A DNA stretch of 64,000 bases, from assembly GCF_021391675.1 (NCBI RefSeq), contig NZ_CP090095.1, forward strand, positions 439,501-503,500, read 5' to 3'. The notes beneath the pieces were generated by a model. The model was not told where the DNA came from, did not search any database, and was given only the letters and a program-made list of their open reading frames with translations. Position numbers and translations under genes: made by a program. How positions within the stretch are numbered: the stretch's first letter is position 1; each line of letters starts with the position of its first letter. The DNA is from Neorhizobium galegae (GTDB lineage Bacteria > Pseudomonadota > Alphaproteobacteria > Rhizobiales > Rhizobiaceae). Shown piece by piece: positions 53,630-61,960 of this stretch.

Positions 53630-54733
53630 TTAGTCGCCGTCGGCAAACGAGAAGCCAGAGCTGAGGCCGATCGCACCGCCATAACCGTCGTTCAGCTTGG
53701 CGATGACGTCCTTGCCGTCCGCCAGCAGCGTATCGAGCTTCTTGCGCTCGGCAGCATTCTCGACCGCCTTTTCGAGATCCGGCGTGATCTTGGCAGAAAG
53801 TTCGATCATCGACTTCAGCTGCGCCTGCGTGGCGGCAACGATCGGTCTGTCCTTCTCCTTCAGCAGTTCCACCATGCCGGATTTTTCGAGCAGGGTCGAA
53901 AGGCCTTCGAGATTGCCCTTGATAGCCGGCCAGGTGTTCTTCGAGCGCCAGAACAGCGCCTGCTTGGGGAATTTCGCCTTGTCGGCGCCCTTGTAAAAAG
54001 TTTCGATCCGCTGGTCGCGCACCGCTTCCGCGCCATGCACGAGAATGCCGAGCAGCGCCGTGATCGCCTCGCCGCCGGTGCGGAAATCCGGATTGTCCGG
54101 CCCCGGCTGCTCCCAGGCCTTCTGGATGCCGTCGGGCGCATCCCAGATATCGGAAAGTTCCCTGGCGACATTGGTGATATTGCCAGCGACGGCCGCGCCA
54201 TAGCGGCAGCGGTAACTGTTCTTCGCCTTGAGAAGTTCGTCGGAACCGGTGCCGGCAAGAACATATTCCAATGCGCCAAAACCTTGCATGGCGACGCTCT
54301 TGGTGCCGAGCGTGGCGGGGTCTGTGGCAGTTTCATCGACCTTGGACAGGACCGACTGAACCTGCTTCAGTCCCGTACTCTTCCGATCCGGGTAAAAGAG
54401 GATGCGTTCGAAGCGGTTCTTCTCGATGACGGGACCGACGCGAACCACTTCGATATGCGCCCAGCTCACCGCCGCATCGCGGAAGGCGCCTTTCGCGGCA
54501 TCGTAGTTCGTCTTGGAGGGCGCTTCACAGAGCGCCTTCATCGCGGTCGTCATCTTGCCCGCGGATTCGTGGAATGCGTCGTACCCTGGCCGGATGAACC
54601 CGTCGACCGCAGCCGTCATCACCTTGGTGACGTCAGCCATCGGCAGATCCACCGAGGGCGCGGGTTCACCTTCCTGCGCGACAGCAGCGGTGGGGAGGAG
54701 CGAGACCAGTCCGGCAAAGAGGATCTTGCGCAT
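53630..54733 (-). CDS. Imelysin family protein (second copy)
   Basis: 367 residues with a Sec signal peptide (MRKILFAGLVSLLPTAAVA), periplasmic. The fold is the helical imelysin/EfeO-like M75 domain. The motif equal to GxHxxE reads GFGALEYVLAG, so the His is replaced while Glu is kept, unlike in the first copy. Imelysins are iron-regulated periplasmic proteins implicated in iron handling rather than proteolysis. The start overlaps the di-haem gene stop by one base (TGATG). Part of the imelysin - di-haem oxidase - imelysin - DUF1513 unit. Confidence 0.88.
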   Translation of the reverse strand: MRKILFAGLVSLLPTAAVAQEGEPAPSVDLPMADVTKVMTAAVDGFIRPGYDAFHESAGKMTTAMKALCEAPSKTNYDAAKGAFRDAAVSWAHIEVVRVGPVIEKNRFERILFYPDRKSTGLKQVQSVLSKVDETATDPATLGTKSVAMQGFGALEYVLAGTGSDELLKAKNSYRCRYGAAVAGNITNVARELSDIWDAPDGIQKAWEQPGPDNPDFRTGGEAITALLGILVHGAEAVRDQRIETFYKGADKAKFPKQALFWRSKNTWPAIKGNLEGLSTLLEKSGMVELLKEKDRPIVAATQAQLKSMIELSAKITPDLEKAVENAAERKKLDTLLADGKDVIAKLNDGYGGAIGLSSGFSFADGD

Positions 54734-56319
54734 CAGAGAGACTCCAGGAATTTGAGGAGGGCAGCACGGTCTTGTCTCGAGAGTGCGGCGAAGGCATCGC
54801 GGGCCTTCTGCGCTTCCCCGCCATGCCAGAGAACGGCTTCGGTCAGGTTTCGCGCCCGGCCGTCATGCAGGAAGAACGTGTGGGCATTGACGGTTTCGGT
54901 GAGGCCAATGCCCCAGAGCGGTTGTGTGCGCCACTCGTTGCCTGTGGCAACGCCCACCGGCTGGCCGTCGGCGAGGCCTTCGCCCATGTCGTGCAGCAGG
55001 AAATCCGAATAGGGCCAGATCAGCTGGAAAGCCTGCGCCTTGTTGCCGGCATCGCGGCTGGTCACGAATTTCGGCGTGTGGCAGGCGGTGCAGCCGGCCT
55101 GGTAGAACAGTTCCTTGCCCTTCAGCACCGTCTTGTCGCCGATATCGCGGCGGGCCGGCACGGCGAGGTTTTCGGAATAGAAGGTCACGAGCGGCAGGAC
55201 CGGATCGGGCGCTTCGACCGGCCCGAGCCGCTGCTGTACACCGGTCGGCAGGGCGAGGCACGCAGCTTCGGCCTTGGTGCAGTCGCCGTGGTCGAACGGG
55301 TTGTCGGGCGTGGAGATGCCGAGGTCGCCGGCAAAGGCGGCCGAACTCTGGTCGCGGACCGAGGCATTCTGCCCCTTGAAGCCGAACCGGCCGAGCTTCA
55401 GCTCGCCGGTCTTGTGGTCGCGCACCATGGCCGTCCTGCCGGAGATCCCGTCGCCGTCCTTGTCGTCCGGATCGGCCAGGCCGAGAATGTCGGCATCGTG
55501 GATAGCCTGAATAAGCCCCATGCCGATCATCGGCGGCGCCATGCGCGGCGACAGCGTCACGTCGCCTTCCATCGCGCCGTAACCGAGGTCGGCAACCGCA
55601 TAGGTCGGCTTGCGCAGGTTGACGACTTCGCCGTCGTCAAGTTTGACCGGGATTTCCTCGTAGGAAATCTGCATCCGGCCTTCGGAGGCGAGGCCAGACA
55701 CGGCGAGGTCCTGCAACTGCTCGCCATAGATCGCGTCGGGGAAATTGAGTTTCCGGTAGTCGGAGACTGCCTCGCGTTCCTCGTCGGTGCGCGCCGGACG
55801 CGCGAGCCGGAGGAACATCGAGGTTGCGTCGGCACCGCCTTCCGGGGGATGGCCGCGGCCGTCCTTCAGGTGGCAGCTCTGGCAGGCACGGGCGTTGAAC
55901 AGCGGCCCCAGCCCGTCGGAGGCCTGTGTCGAGGAAGGCGCCGAGACCCAGAGCTTGGTGAACAGCGCATTGCCGAGCTTGAACGTCCCTTCTTCCTCGA
56001 AGGTGATGTTGGCGGAGAAATGCGAGAAGGCGTCGCCATTGACATCGGCGCGGCTGGTCGCGGCCCCGCCGGACATGGTCTCGAACGGCTCGGGCTTGGA
56101 GAAATCCGTCGTCGGGCGCGTGACGCTCTCGACGCGTTTCTGGTCCTTCGGATTGAGATCCGTGCGGATGGTCGGGAAAAGAGCATCGCCACCGGTCGCG
56201 ATCAGCGGCGTGAGAAGGAGAGTGCCCGACAAAATCGGCAACAGGAAGACGAAAGACTTGGGCGTTCTCATGGGAAATCGGGCCGCAGGCTGAAGGTCAG
56301 CCGCGGCCCGCCTTTTCAT
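54733..56319 (-). CDS. Di-haem oxidoreductase (DUF1111, cytochrome-peroxidase-like)
   Basis: 528 residues with an N-terminal signal/anchor segment (SFVFLLPILSGTLLLTPLIA) placing it in the periplasm. Two c-type haem motifs are seen, ACQSCH near residue 148 and GCTACH near 409. Later parts VNAHTFFLHDGRARNLTEAVLWHGGEA match the putative thiol oxidoreductase / di-haem DUF1111 family. Likely transfers electrons to or from iron or a small donor. ATG 56319 lies 3 bases after the upstream stop; ATG 56271, at the signal peptide proper, is an alternative. Confidence 0.9.
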   Translation of the reverse strand: MKRRAAADLQPAARFPMRTPKSFVFLLPILSGTLLLTPLIATGGDALFPTIRTDLNPKDQKRVESVTRPTTDFSKPEPFETMSGGAATSRADVNGDAFSHFSANITFEEEGTFKLGNALFTKLWVSAPSSTQASDGLGPLFNARACQSCHLKDGRGHPPEGGADATSMFLRLARPARTDEEREAVSDYRKLNFPDAIYGEQLQDLAVSGLASEGRMQISYEEIPVKLDDGEVVNLRKPTYAVADLGYGAMEGDVTLSPRMAPPMIGMGLIQAIHDADILGLADPDDKDGDGISGRTAMVRDHKTGELKLGRFGFKGQNASVRDQSSAAFAGDLGISTPDNPFDHGDCTKAEAACLALPTGVQQRLGPVEAPDPVLPLVTFYSENLAVPARRDIGDKTVLKGKELFYQAGCTACHTPKFVTSRDAGNKAQAFQLIWPYSDFLLHDMGEGLADGQPVGVATGNEWRTQPLWGIGLTETVNAHTFFLHDGRARNLTEAVLWHGGEAQKARDAFAALSRQDRAALLKFLESL

Positions 56320-56322
56320 TGC

Positions 56323-57600
56323 TTATTTGAAGACAGCGTCAGGATTATCGAGGCTGTCGGAACCTTCAAGCTCTACTTTGCCAAGCTTCAGCGACGCAAT
56401 GACGCGCTCGACGCTCTTGCTCTGGTCGATCAGGCCGTCGATCGCCTTCTGGACGACCGCATTGCCCTCTTTATTGCCCTCGCCGATCATCTGGTCGTAG
56501 GCCTCGACCTTCTTTGCCCGGTCGGCCATGGCGTTCATGGCGGCGAGCGTCGCGTCGAGCTTGCCGAGCATTTCGGTGTCGAGCGACTTGTCGGTTGCCG
56601 CAACCAGTTCGGAGAGCGAAGGCCCGGTCATCTTGGTGCCGTCGACGCGGGTATAGTCACCCGTATAGGCCGACTTGATGCCGATCGCGTCGTTGAGATG
56701 CGAGTTGTAGGTGTTGTCGGAGAAGCAATCGTGCTCCTCTTCCGGATCGTGCAACAGCAGGCCGAGCTTCATGCGTTCGCCGGCAAGCTCGCCATAGGAG
56801 AGCGAGCCCATGCCGGTCAGGATGGCGGTCAGGCCCTTCTTGGAATTGGCCTCGACATTCCTGGTGGCCTTGCCCTTCGGGCCCCAGGCGGTGACCATGT
56901 CCTTGAGATCGGAGACGAGCAGGGCGGACGCGGCCATCAGGTAATCGGCGCGGCGATCGCAATGGCCGTTGGTGCAATTGGCCTTGTCGTAGTCGGTATA
57001 GGAGCGCTTGCCGGCGCCCGGTCCGGTGCCGTTCAGATCCTGGCCCCAGAGCAGGAATTCGATGACATGGTAGCCGGTCGCGACGTTCGCCTCGATCTCG
57101 CCGGCCTCGTTCAGGCTGCGCAGCGTCTTGGCGTCGAACTTCGAAAGGTTGAGCGTCTTGCCGTTGACCTTGATCTTCGGGTTGGCAATGACGTTAGCGG
57201 TATAGAGTGCGTTCTCGTCGCTCTCCTTGCCGTAGGAGGCGTCGACATAGTCGATCAGGCCTTCATCGAGCGGCCAGGCATTCACCTTGCCTTCCCAATC
57301 GTCGACGATCGGGTTGCCGAAACGATAGACTTCCGTCTGCTGGTAGGGAACGCGGGCAGCGATCCATGCGTCCTTGGCAGCCTTCAGCGTCTCTTCGCCG
57401 GGCTTGGCGATCAGCGCGCTGACAGCCTTGTCGAGCGCCTGCGCGGTCGTCAGCGAATCTTCGTACTTCGCATGTGCCAGTTCGGCATAGTGTTTTAGGA
57501 CGGCGGCGGATGTGGTGGCGGCCTGCGCCTCTGTCACGACGAACGCCGCGGAGGCGGCGAAAAGCGCCAGGGCGGCGCCGAGAACGGTCTTGCGGATCAT
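56323..57600 (-). CDS. Imelysin family protein, IrpA-like (first copy)
   Basis: 425 residues with a Sec signal (MIRKTVLGAALALFAASAAFVVTEAQA), periplasmic or outer-membrane-associated. It contains the complete imelysin motif GYHVIEFLLWGQD (GxHxxE). It matches iron-regulated protein A, an M75-fold protein implicated in iron acquisition. AAGGAGAGGG precedes ATG 57600. First gene of the four-gene iron unit. An Irr-type iron control element lies 82-98 bases upstream, so induction by iron limitation is likely. Confidence 0.9.
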   Translation of the reverse strand: MIRKTVLGAALALFAASAAFVVTEAQAATTSAAVLKHYAELAHAKYEDSLTTAQALDKAVSALIAKPGEETLKAAKDAWIAARVPYQQTEVYRFGNPIVDDWEGKVNAWPLDEGLIDYVDASYGKESDENALYTANVIANPKIKVNGKTLNLSKFDAKTLRSLNEAGEIEANVATGYHVIEFLLWGQDLNGTGPGAGKRSYTDYDKANCTNGHCDRRADYLMAASALLVSDLKDMVTAWGPKGKATRNVEANSKKGLTAILTGMGSLSYGELAGERMKLGLLLHDPEEEHDCFSDNTYNSHLNDAIGIKSAYTGDYTRVDGTKMTGPSLSELVAATDKSLDTEMLGKLDATLAAMNAMADRAKKVEAYDQMIGEGNKEGNAVVQKAIDGLIDQSKSVERVIASLKLGKVELEGSDSLDNPDAVFK

Positions 57601-57681
57601 GTCCCTCTCCTTCCGGCCCGGATCTCTCCCCGGCCGTCAAGGGTTCATCGCGCAATTGGAAACTGGTGTCAAACTATCTAG

Positions 57682-57698
57682 TTTAGAACAATTTGAAA
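57682..57698. promoter_or_regulatory. Putative iron control element (Irr box)
   Basis: TTTAGAACAATTTGAAA matches the rhizobial ICE consensus TTTAGAA-N3-TTCTAAA at 12 of 14 defined positions, with the first half-site perfect. It lies 82-98 bases upstream of the imelysin operon start, a suitable position for control of that promoter by the haem-responsive regulator Irr. Confidence 0.65.
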
Positions 57699-57732
57699 GT
57701 AGAACTCGACTTTGACTTTGACCCTGACGCAC

Positions 57733-59022
57733 TCAAACTTTGCGTTGCATACGGCAGAAAAAGAATCCGTCCGTATCGGTACTTGCGGGCGTCAGCGTCA
57801 CTGTCAGCGCATCCTGCGATCGTGGATGGGGCGTGTCTTTTCCAAAAATCTGATCCCAGCGGGCTGCCGCCGACGTGATCGAGAATTCGGGATTTTCAGC
57901 GCAGAAGCGGGAAACCTGCGCGTCGTTCTCCTCCGGCAGAACGGAACAGGTGACGTAAAGAAGCGCGCCGTTCGGCTTCACGAAGGCGGCGGCTTCGGAG
58001 AGCGCTTCCTGCTGCTGGGCGAGGCGCTCGTCCAGGTTCTTCGGGGTCAGTCGCCATTTGGTGTCCGGCCGGCGGCGCCATGTGCCGGTGCCGGTGCAGG
58101 GGGCATCGACCAGGACCGCGTCCAGCTTGCCCTTCAGCGTGTTGAGCTGGCGCGCGTCGTCATGCACCTGCACATTGCGGGTGCCGGCGCGGCGCAGCCG
58201 CTCGATGATCGGCGCCAGCCGCTTGCGGTCGGCGTCATAGGCGTGGATCTGGCCCTTGTTGTGCATGGCGGCCGCCATAGCGAGCGTCTTGCCGCCGCCG
58301 CCGGCGCAGTAATCGAGAACCTGGTCGTGTTCGCCCGGCTGCACGAGTTCGGCGACGATCTGCGAGCCTTCGTCCTGAACTTCGAACCAGCCTTTCTGGA
58401 ACGAAAGCTCGGCGGTAACGTTGGGCAGGCGGGATGCTCCCTCGCCGGCGGCAATCCGGATGCCGTTGCGGGCGATGCGCGAAGCCTTTGCGTTCGAGCG
58501 TTCCAACGCCTTGACGACCTTCTCGCGAGACGCCTTCAGCGTGTTGGCGCGCAGATCGAGGGTCGGGCGGTCGGCCAGTGCCTTGGCCTCAACGAGCCAG
58601 TCCTCGCCGAAATTGGCTTCGAAGGACGGCTGGATCCAGTCGGGTATGTCGCCCTGCACGTGCAGGGGCGCATCCTCAAGGTTGCGGGAGGCGAGCGACG
58701 AGAGGTTCGCCTCGGTCAGGGCCGGTGGCGCGAAACGGTCGTCGGTAAACTCGGCCTGGAGTGCCTCGGGTGTGAAGCCCCATTGCCGGATCAGGACCGC
58801 GTAGGCGAGGGCCGCCGGGCTTTCGTCGTCCATGAGCCAGGCATGCGACAGACGCATGCGCAACGCGTCGTAGACGATGTTGCCGATTGCGGCACGATCG
58901 CCGGAACCGGCGAAACGATGGGCGAGGCCCCAGTCCTTGAGGGCATCGGCGACAGGGCGCCTGCGCGTCTCGATATCGGCCAGCACCTCAATGGCCCCGG
59001 CAATTCGTCCGCCCAATCGCAT
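57733..59022 (-). CDS. rsmB: 16S rRNA m5C967 methyltransferase, RsmB type
   Basis: 429 residues. The N-terminal NusB-like RNA-binding domain is followed by a Rossmann methyltransferase with the SAM-binding motif VLDYCAGGGGKTLAMAAAM, the catalytic-loop motif LVDAPCTGTGTWRRRPD near residue 303 (PC motif), and the second catalytic Cys in YVTCSVLPEEND near 357. GGAG precedes ATG 59022 by six bases. It methylates C5 of a cytidine in 16S rRNA. It sits 132 bases upstream of the iron cluster on the same strand, but the ICE between them implies a separate promoter. Confidence 0.93.
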   Translation of the reverse strand: MRLGGRIAGAIEVLADIETRRRPVADALKDWGLAHRFAGSGDRAAIGNIVYDALRMRLSHAWLMDDESPAALAYAVLIRQWGFTPEALQAEFTDDRFAPPALTEANLSSLASRNLEDAPLHVQGDIPDWIQPSFEANFGEDWLVEAKALADRPTLDLRANTLKASREKVVKALERSNAKASRIARNGIRIAAGEGASRLPNVTAELSFQKGWFEVQDEGSQIVAELVQPGEHDQVLDYCAGGGGKTLAMAAAMHNKGQIHAYDADRKRLAPIIERLRRAGTRNVQVHDDARQLNTLKGKLDAVLVDAPCTGTGTWRRRPDTKWRLTPKNLDERLAQQQEALSEAAAFVKPNGALLYVTCSVLPEENDAQVSRFCAENPEFSITSAAARWDQIFGKDTPHPRSQDALTVTLTPASTDTDGFFFCRMQRKV

Positions 59023-59119
59023 GTCGCTCTCCGTGTCGGTTGCACCCGTGTGGCACGGGTCGTAACCGTGATCGCGCGATAGGGCAATAGGCCGGTCTAA
59101 ACCGTCCCTCTGGCCAGCC

Positions 59120-59530
59120 TCAGCCTTCGATCGCTTTCAGGCCCTTGCCCGGGACCTTCTGATCGCTGGCGTCGACGATCTGGTAACAGACCTGGGCGGT
59201 GCCGGAGCTGATCATGCCGATGTTCTTGGCTGCGGCCTTGGAAACGTCGATCACCCGGCCGCGGATGAATGGCCCGCGGTCGTTGATGCGAACGACGACG
59301 CTTTTGCCGTTGCGCTTGTTCGTCACGACAACCTTGGTGCCGAATGGCAGCGTCCGGTGGGCCGCCGTCATCAGAGAGGGGTTCATTCTTTCCCCGGATG
59401 CGGTCTTCGATCCGAGGGCATACCAGGATGCGTGACCGCATCCGGGCGCAGCATTGGCCTGCGCGGCGCCGAGAGTTGCAAAAGCAGCAATGGAGGCCGC
59501 GGCGAAAGTCGAGCGTCGAATTGTTGTCAA
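59120..59530 (-). CDS. rlpA: RlpA-family septal ring lytic transglycosylase-like protein
   Basis: 136 residues with a signal peptide ending near AQANA. The double-psi beta-barrel domain shows GHASWYALGSKTASGERMNPS, MTAAHRTLPFGTKVVVTNKRNGKSVVVRINDRGPF and GRVIDVSKAAAKNIGMISSG, the RlpA signature including the catalytic Asp. There is no SPOR domain, so it is a short form. The only start compatible with the signal peptide is TTG 59530, preceded by GGGGA. It cleaves naked glycan strands in the periplasm or binds peptidoglycan. Confidence 0.9.
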   Translation of the reverse strand: MTTIRRSTFAAASIAAFATLGAAQANAAPGCGHASWYALGSKTASGERMNPSLMTAAHRTLPFGTKVVVTNKRNGKSVVVRINDRGPFIRGRVIDVSKAAAKNIGMISSGTAQVCYQIVDASDQKVPGKGLKAIEG

Positions 59531-59912
59531 GTCGGTCGTCCCCGTTCGTTTTGTCCCTGCACGTTGCGTGCAAAACGGCTAAGCGGGGCGAAAAGTGGCA
59601 AAAAAGTGGGACTTTCGATCACGGAACGTTACAGTCTGTAACATTTGTGATTAGATTGCCGTCGATCTTTTTAAGAAGCCAGCTAAGCTTCTTCGGAAGA
59701 AAACCTTTAAAAACAGTCAGAAAGCGGAATGTAGTTTCAGCGAGACTCGCAAGAAGTCTGCGATCACGAAAATTGCAGAAAAAAATTTATCGTGATGCGA
59801 GGCCTATGGCCTCATTTGGGCAAATTTTGTGGCGCTCAGCCGTAAGTATTAAGAAATAATAACTAGATCAACCGATCAGGATGAAAATTTCAACCGTTTC
59901 AAAATGGGAATT
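59531..59912. other. AT-rich intergenic region between rlpA and epimerase gene
   Basis: About 380 bases without a gene, distinctly AT-richer than its surroundings from 59640 to 59900. It contains a perfect 15-bp palindrome (59628-59642), a 7-bp stem AAGAAGC...GCTTCTT (59673-59693) not followed by T-runs, and a 6-1-6 palindrome TTCTTC-G-GAAGAA (59689-59701). It probably combines the rlpA promoter region and the 3' end of the epimerase transcript. An uncharacterised small RNA cannot be excluded. Confidence 0.4.
59628..59642. promoter_or_regulatory. Perfect 15-bp palindrome upstream of rlpA
   Basis: GTTACAG-T-CTGTAAC is a perfect 7-1-7 palindrome about 100 bases upstream of the rlpA start (minus strand). 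The TTACAG/CTGTAA half-sites resemble operators of dimeric repressors such as TetR-family proteins. No regulator gene is adjacent. Confidence 0.4.
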
Positions 59913-60785
59913 TCAACCTCGCCAGCGGCGCGAGGTCCACATTTCGGCGAGCGACATCCGGTAGTTCGGGAAGCGGAATTCGAAGCCCGCGGCGCGGATC
60001 CTGGCGTTGGAAACGCGCTTGTTGGCGCCATAGAAGGAGCGCGCCATTGGCGTCATGTCGGCAGTCTCGAAATCCTGTTCCGGCGGCGGCTCGACACCCA
60101 TCAGGCGTGCCGCTTCGACGATGACATCCTGCGGCGGACCGGGCTCATCGTCGGTGACATTATATAGGCCGCCCATATTGCCCTTCGCGAGGAAGAGCGC
60201 CGCGCCGGCGATATCCTCGACGCGGATCCGGTTGAAGACTTGGCCTCTCTTTATAATGCGCCGCGCAGTGCCGCGGGCAAGGTTGACGAAGGCGTTGCGG
60301 CCGGGGCCGTAGATACCGGAGAGGCGCAGGCTCGCCACCGGCAGACCGGCGGCCCGCCCTTCCGTGGCCCAGGCCTCTTCCGTATCGACCCGCTCGACCG
60401 ACCGGCCCTGGATCGGGCTGCCCGGGGTCTCCTCGGTGACCCAGCCGCCGCCATGATCGCCATAAACGCCGACGGTCGAGAGATAACCCACCCATTCGAG
60501 CTTCGGGCAAAGCGCGCGCAGCTGCCCCGAGACGAGCTTGAGCAGCGGATCGCCCTCGGTGCCGGGCGGGATCGACTGCACCAGGTGCGTCGTCTCCCGA
60601 AGCTCGGCCAGCAGTTCGCCGCTGAACGGGCTGCCGTCGAACACGAAGGCCTTGATGTCATGGGCCGCAAGCTCCAGTGCCTTGTGGGCCGTTCTGACGG
60701 TGCCGGAGACCCGATGGCCTTCGGATTTGAAGGCCTCGGCGATTGCCCGCCCCGAATAGCCGCATCCGAAGATCATCACATTCAT
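59913..60785 (-). CDS. NAD(P)-dependent epimerase/dehydratase-like protein (YeeZ type)
   Basis: 290 residues, extended-SDR fold. MNVMIFGCGYSGRAIAEAF carries the nucleotide-binding glycine motif (GCGYSG), and YLSTVGVYGDHGGGWVTEETP and LRLSGIYGPGRNAFVNLARG match atypical SDRs such as YeeZ. The usual catalytic YxxxK is not evident, so activity may be non-classical. The start overlaps the queG stop by one base (TGATG), coupling it to queG. Function unknown. Confidence 0.87.
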   Translation of the reverse strand: MNVMIFGCGYSGRAIAEAFKSEGHRVSGTVRTAHKALELAAHDIKAFVFDGSPFSGELLAELRETTHLVQSIPPGTEGDPLLKLVSGQLRALCPKLEWVGYLSTVGVYGDHGGGWVTEETPGSPIQGRSVERVDTEEAWATEGRAAGLPVASLRLSGIYGPGRNAFVNLARGTARRIIKRGQVFNRIRVEDIAGAALFLAKGNMGGLYNVTDDEPGPPQDVIVEAARLMGVEPPPEQDFETADMTPMARSFYGANKRVSNARIRAAGFEFRFPNYRMSLAEMWTSRRWRG

Positions 60786-61960
60786 CAGGCCGCTCCCGCC
60801 AATCGCCATTCTTCCCGCACTTCCGGATCGTCTTCCACACCGCGTGCCTCGGCAAACCGCGAGAAGTCGTCTTCTGTCATCAGCCGCTTCAGGGCCCATA
60901 TAGCCATGCCGCGCACCACGGGCGAGGGGTCGCTCGCAAGTTCGAGACATTGCCCAGCGAGCCTGGCGTCACCGGAATTGCCGGCAGCGATCAGCACGTT
61001 GCGGATGAACCGGTCGCGGCCGATGCGCTTGACCGGCGAGCCGCTGAAGAAGGTTCGAAAGGTCGCATCGTCCAGGGTCAGCAGAAACCCGATCGACGGT
61101 TCCTTCAGGTCTTCGCGCGCCTGCAGCTTCATTTCCGAGGCGCTTGCCGCGAACTTGTTCCAGGGGCAGGCAGCAAGACAGTCGTCGCAGCCATAGATGC
61201 GGTTGCCGATCAATGGCCGGAATTCCGGATCGATCGGGCCTTTGTGTTCGATCGTCAGGTATGAAATGCAGCGGCGCGCGTCGAGCCGATAGGGAGCCGG
61301 AAAGGCAGCCGTCGGACAGGCGTCGAGACAGGCCCGGCAGGAGCCGCAATGGTCGGTCTCGGGCGCGTCTATAACAAGGTCGGCCGTGGTGAACAGGCTG
61401 CCGAGGAAAAGCCAGGAGCCATGGGTGCGGCTAACGAGATTGGTATGCTTGCCCTGCCAGCCGAGCCCAGCCGCCTCCGCCAGCGGCTTTTCCATCACCG
61501 GTGCGGTATCGACGAAGACCTTCACGTCCTCGCCGGCGCGCGCGGCAAAGCGCGTGGCGATCTCTTTCAGCCGGCCCTTGATGACGTCGTGATAGTCGCG
61601 GTTGCGCGCATAGACCGAGATCGCCGCCTTGTCGTGCTTTTCGAGTACGCCGCGCGGGTCCTCGTCCGGCCCGTAGTTCAGCCCGAACATGACTATCGAA
61701 CGCACCTGATCCCACAATACCTTCGGGTCGGCGCGGCGTAGCCTCGTCTCTGCCATCCAGTCCATGCTGCCGTGGTGGCCGTCGGCCAGGAAAATCTCCA
61801 GCCGCTCCGGCGCCCGCGGGATGCTGTCCGGGCCGGTAACATGGCAGAGATCGAAGCCCTGCGCCTTCGCCTCCTCGCGGATGAAGGCGGTCAGCTTCTC
61901 CCGCCGCGGGAGCGCCTTTTCTTCCTCCCGCGAGGTCGCGTCAGAAATCAAGGTCCGCAT
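60785..61960 (-). CDS. queG: Epoxyqueuosine reductase
   Basis: 391 residues. Performs the last step of queuosine biosynthesis, reducing epoxyqueuosine in tRNA to queuosine with cobalamin and two [4Fe-4S] clusters. The cluster motifs are CGSCRACLDACPTAA and YGCDDCLAACPWNKF, and the cobalamin-binding N-terminal domain has FLADGHHGSMDWMAE. The C-terminal HEAT-like repeat (SPVVRGMAIWALKRL) is present. ATG 61960 overlaps the end of the GST gene by about 20 bases. A longer start at 61999 is possible. Operon order is GST - queG - epimerase. Confidence 0.94.
   Translation of the reverse strand: MRTLISDATSREEEKALPRREKLTAFIREEAKAQGFDLCHVTGPDSIPRAPERLEIFLADGHHGSMDWMAETRLRRADPKVLWDQVRSIVMFGLNYGPDEDPRGVLEKHDKAAISVYARNRDYHDVIKGRLKEIATRFAARAGEDVKVFVDTAPVMEKPLAEAAGLGWQGKHTNLVSRTHGSWLFLGSLFTTADLVIDAPETDHCGSCRACLDACPTAAFPAPYRLDARRCISYLTIEHKGPIDPEFRPLIGNRIYGCDDCLAACPWNKFAASASEMKLQAREDLKEPSIGFLLTLDDATFRTFFSGSPVKRIGRDRFIRNVLIAAGNSGDARLAGQCLELASDPSPVVRGMAIWALKRLMTEDDFSRFAEARGVEDDPEVREEWRLAGAA

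Noticed and set aside
54772..57498. Very long open frame (over 900 codons) antisense to the iron cluster
   Set aside because: It is opposite three well-supported genes in high-GC DNA, shows no recognisable domain, and its amino-acid composition is that of a shadow frame.
59673..59693. AAGAAGC...GCTTCTT stem-loop as a terminator
   Set aside because: No T-run follows it on either strand (T-rich only before it on the plus strand), and no gene end is close enough.
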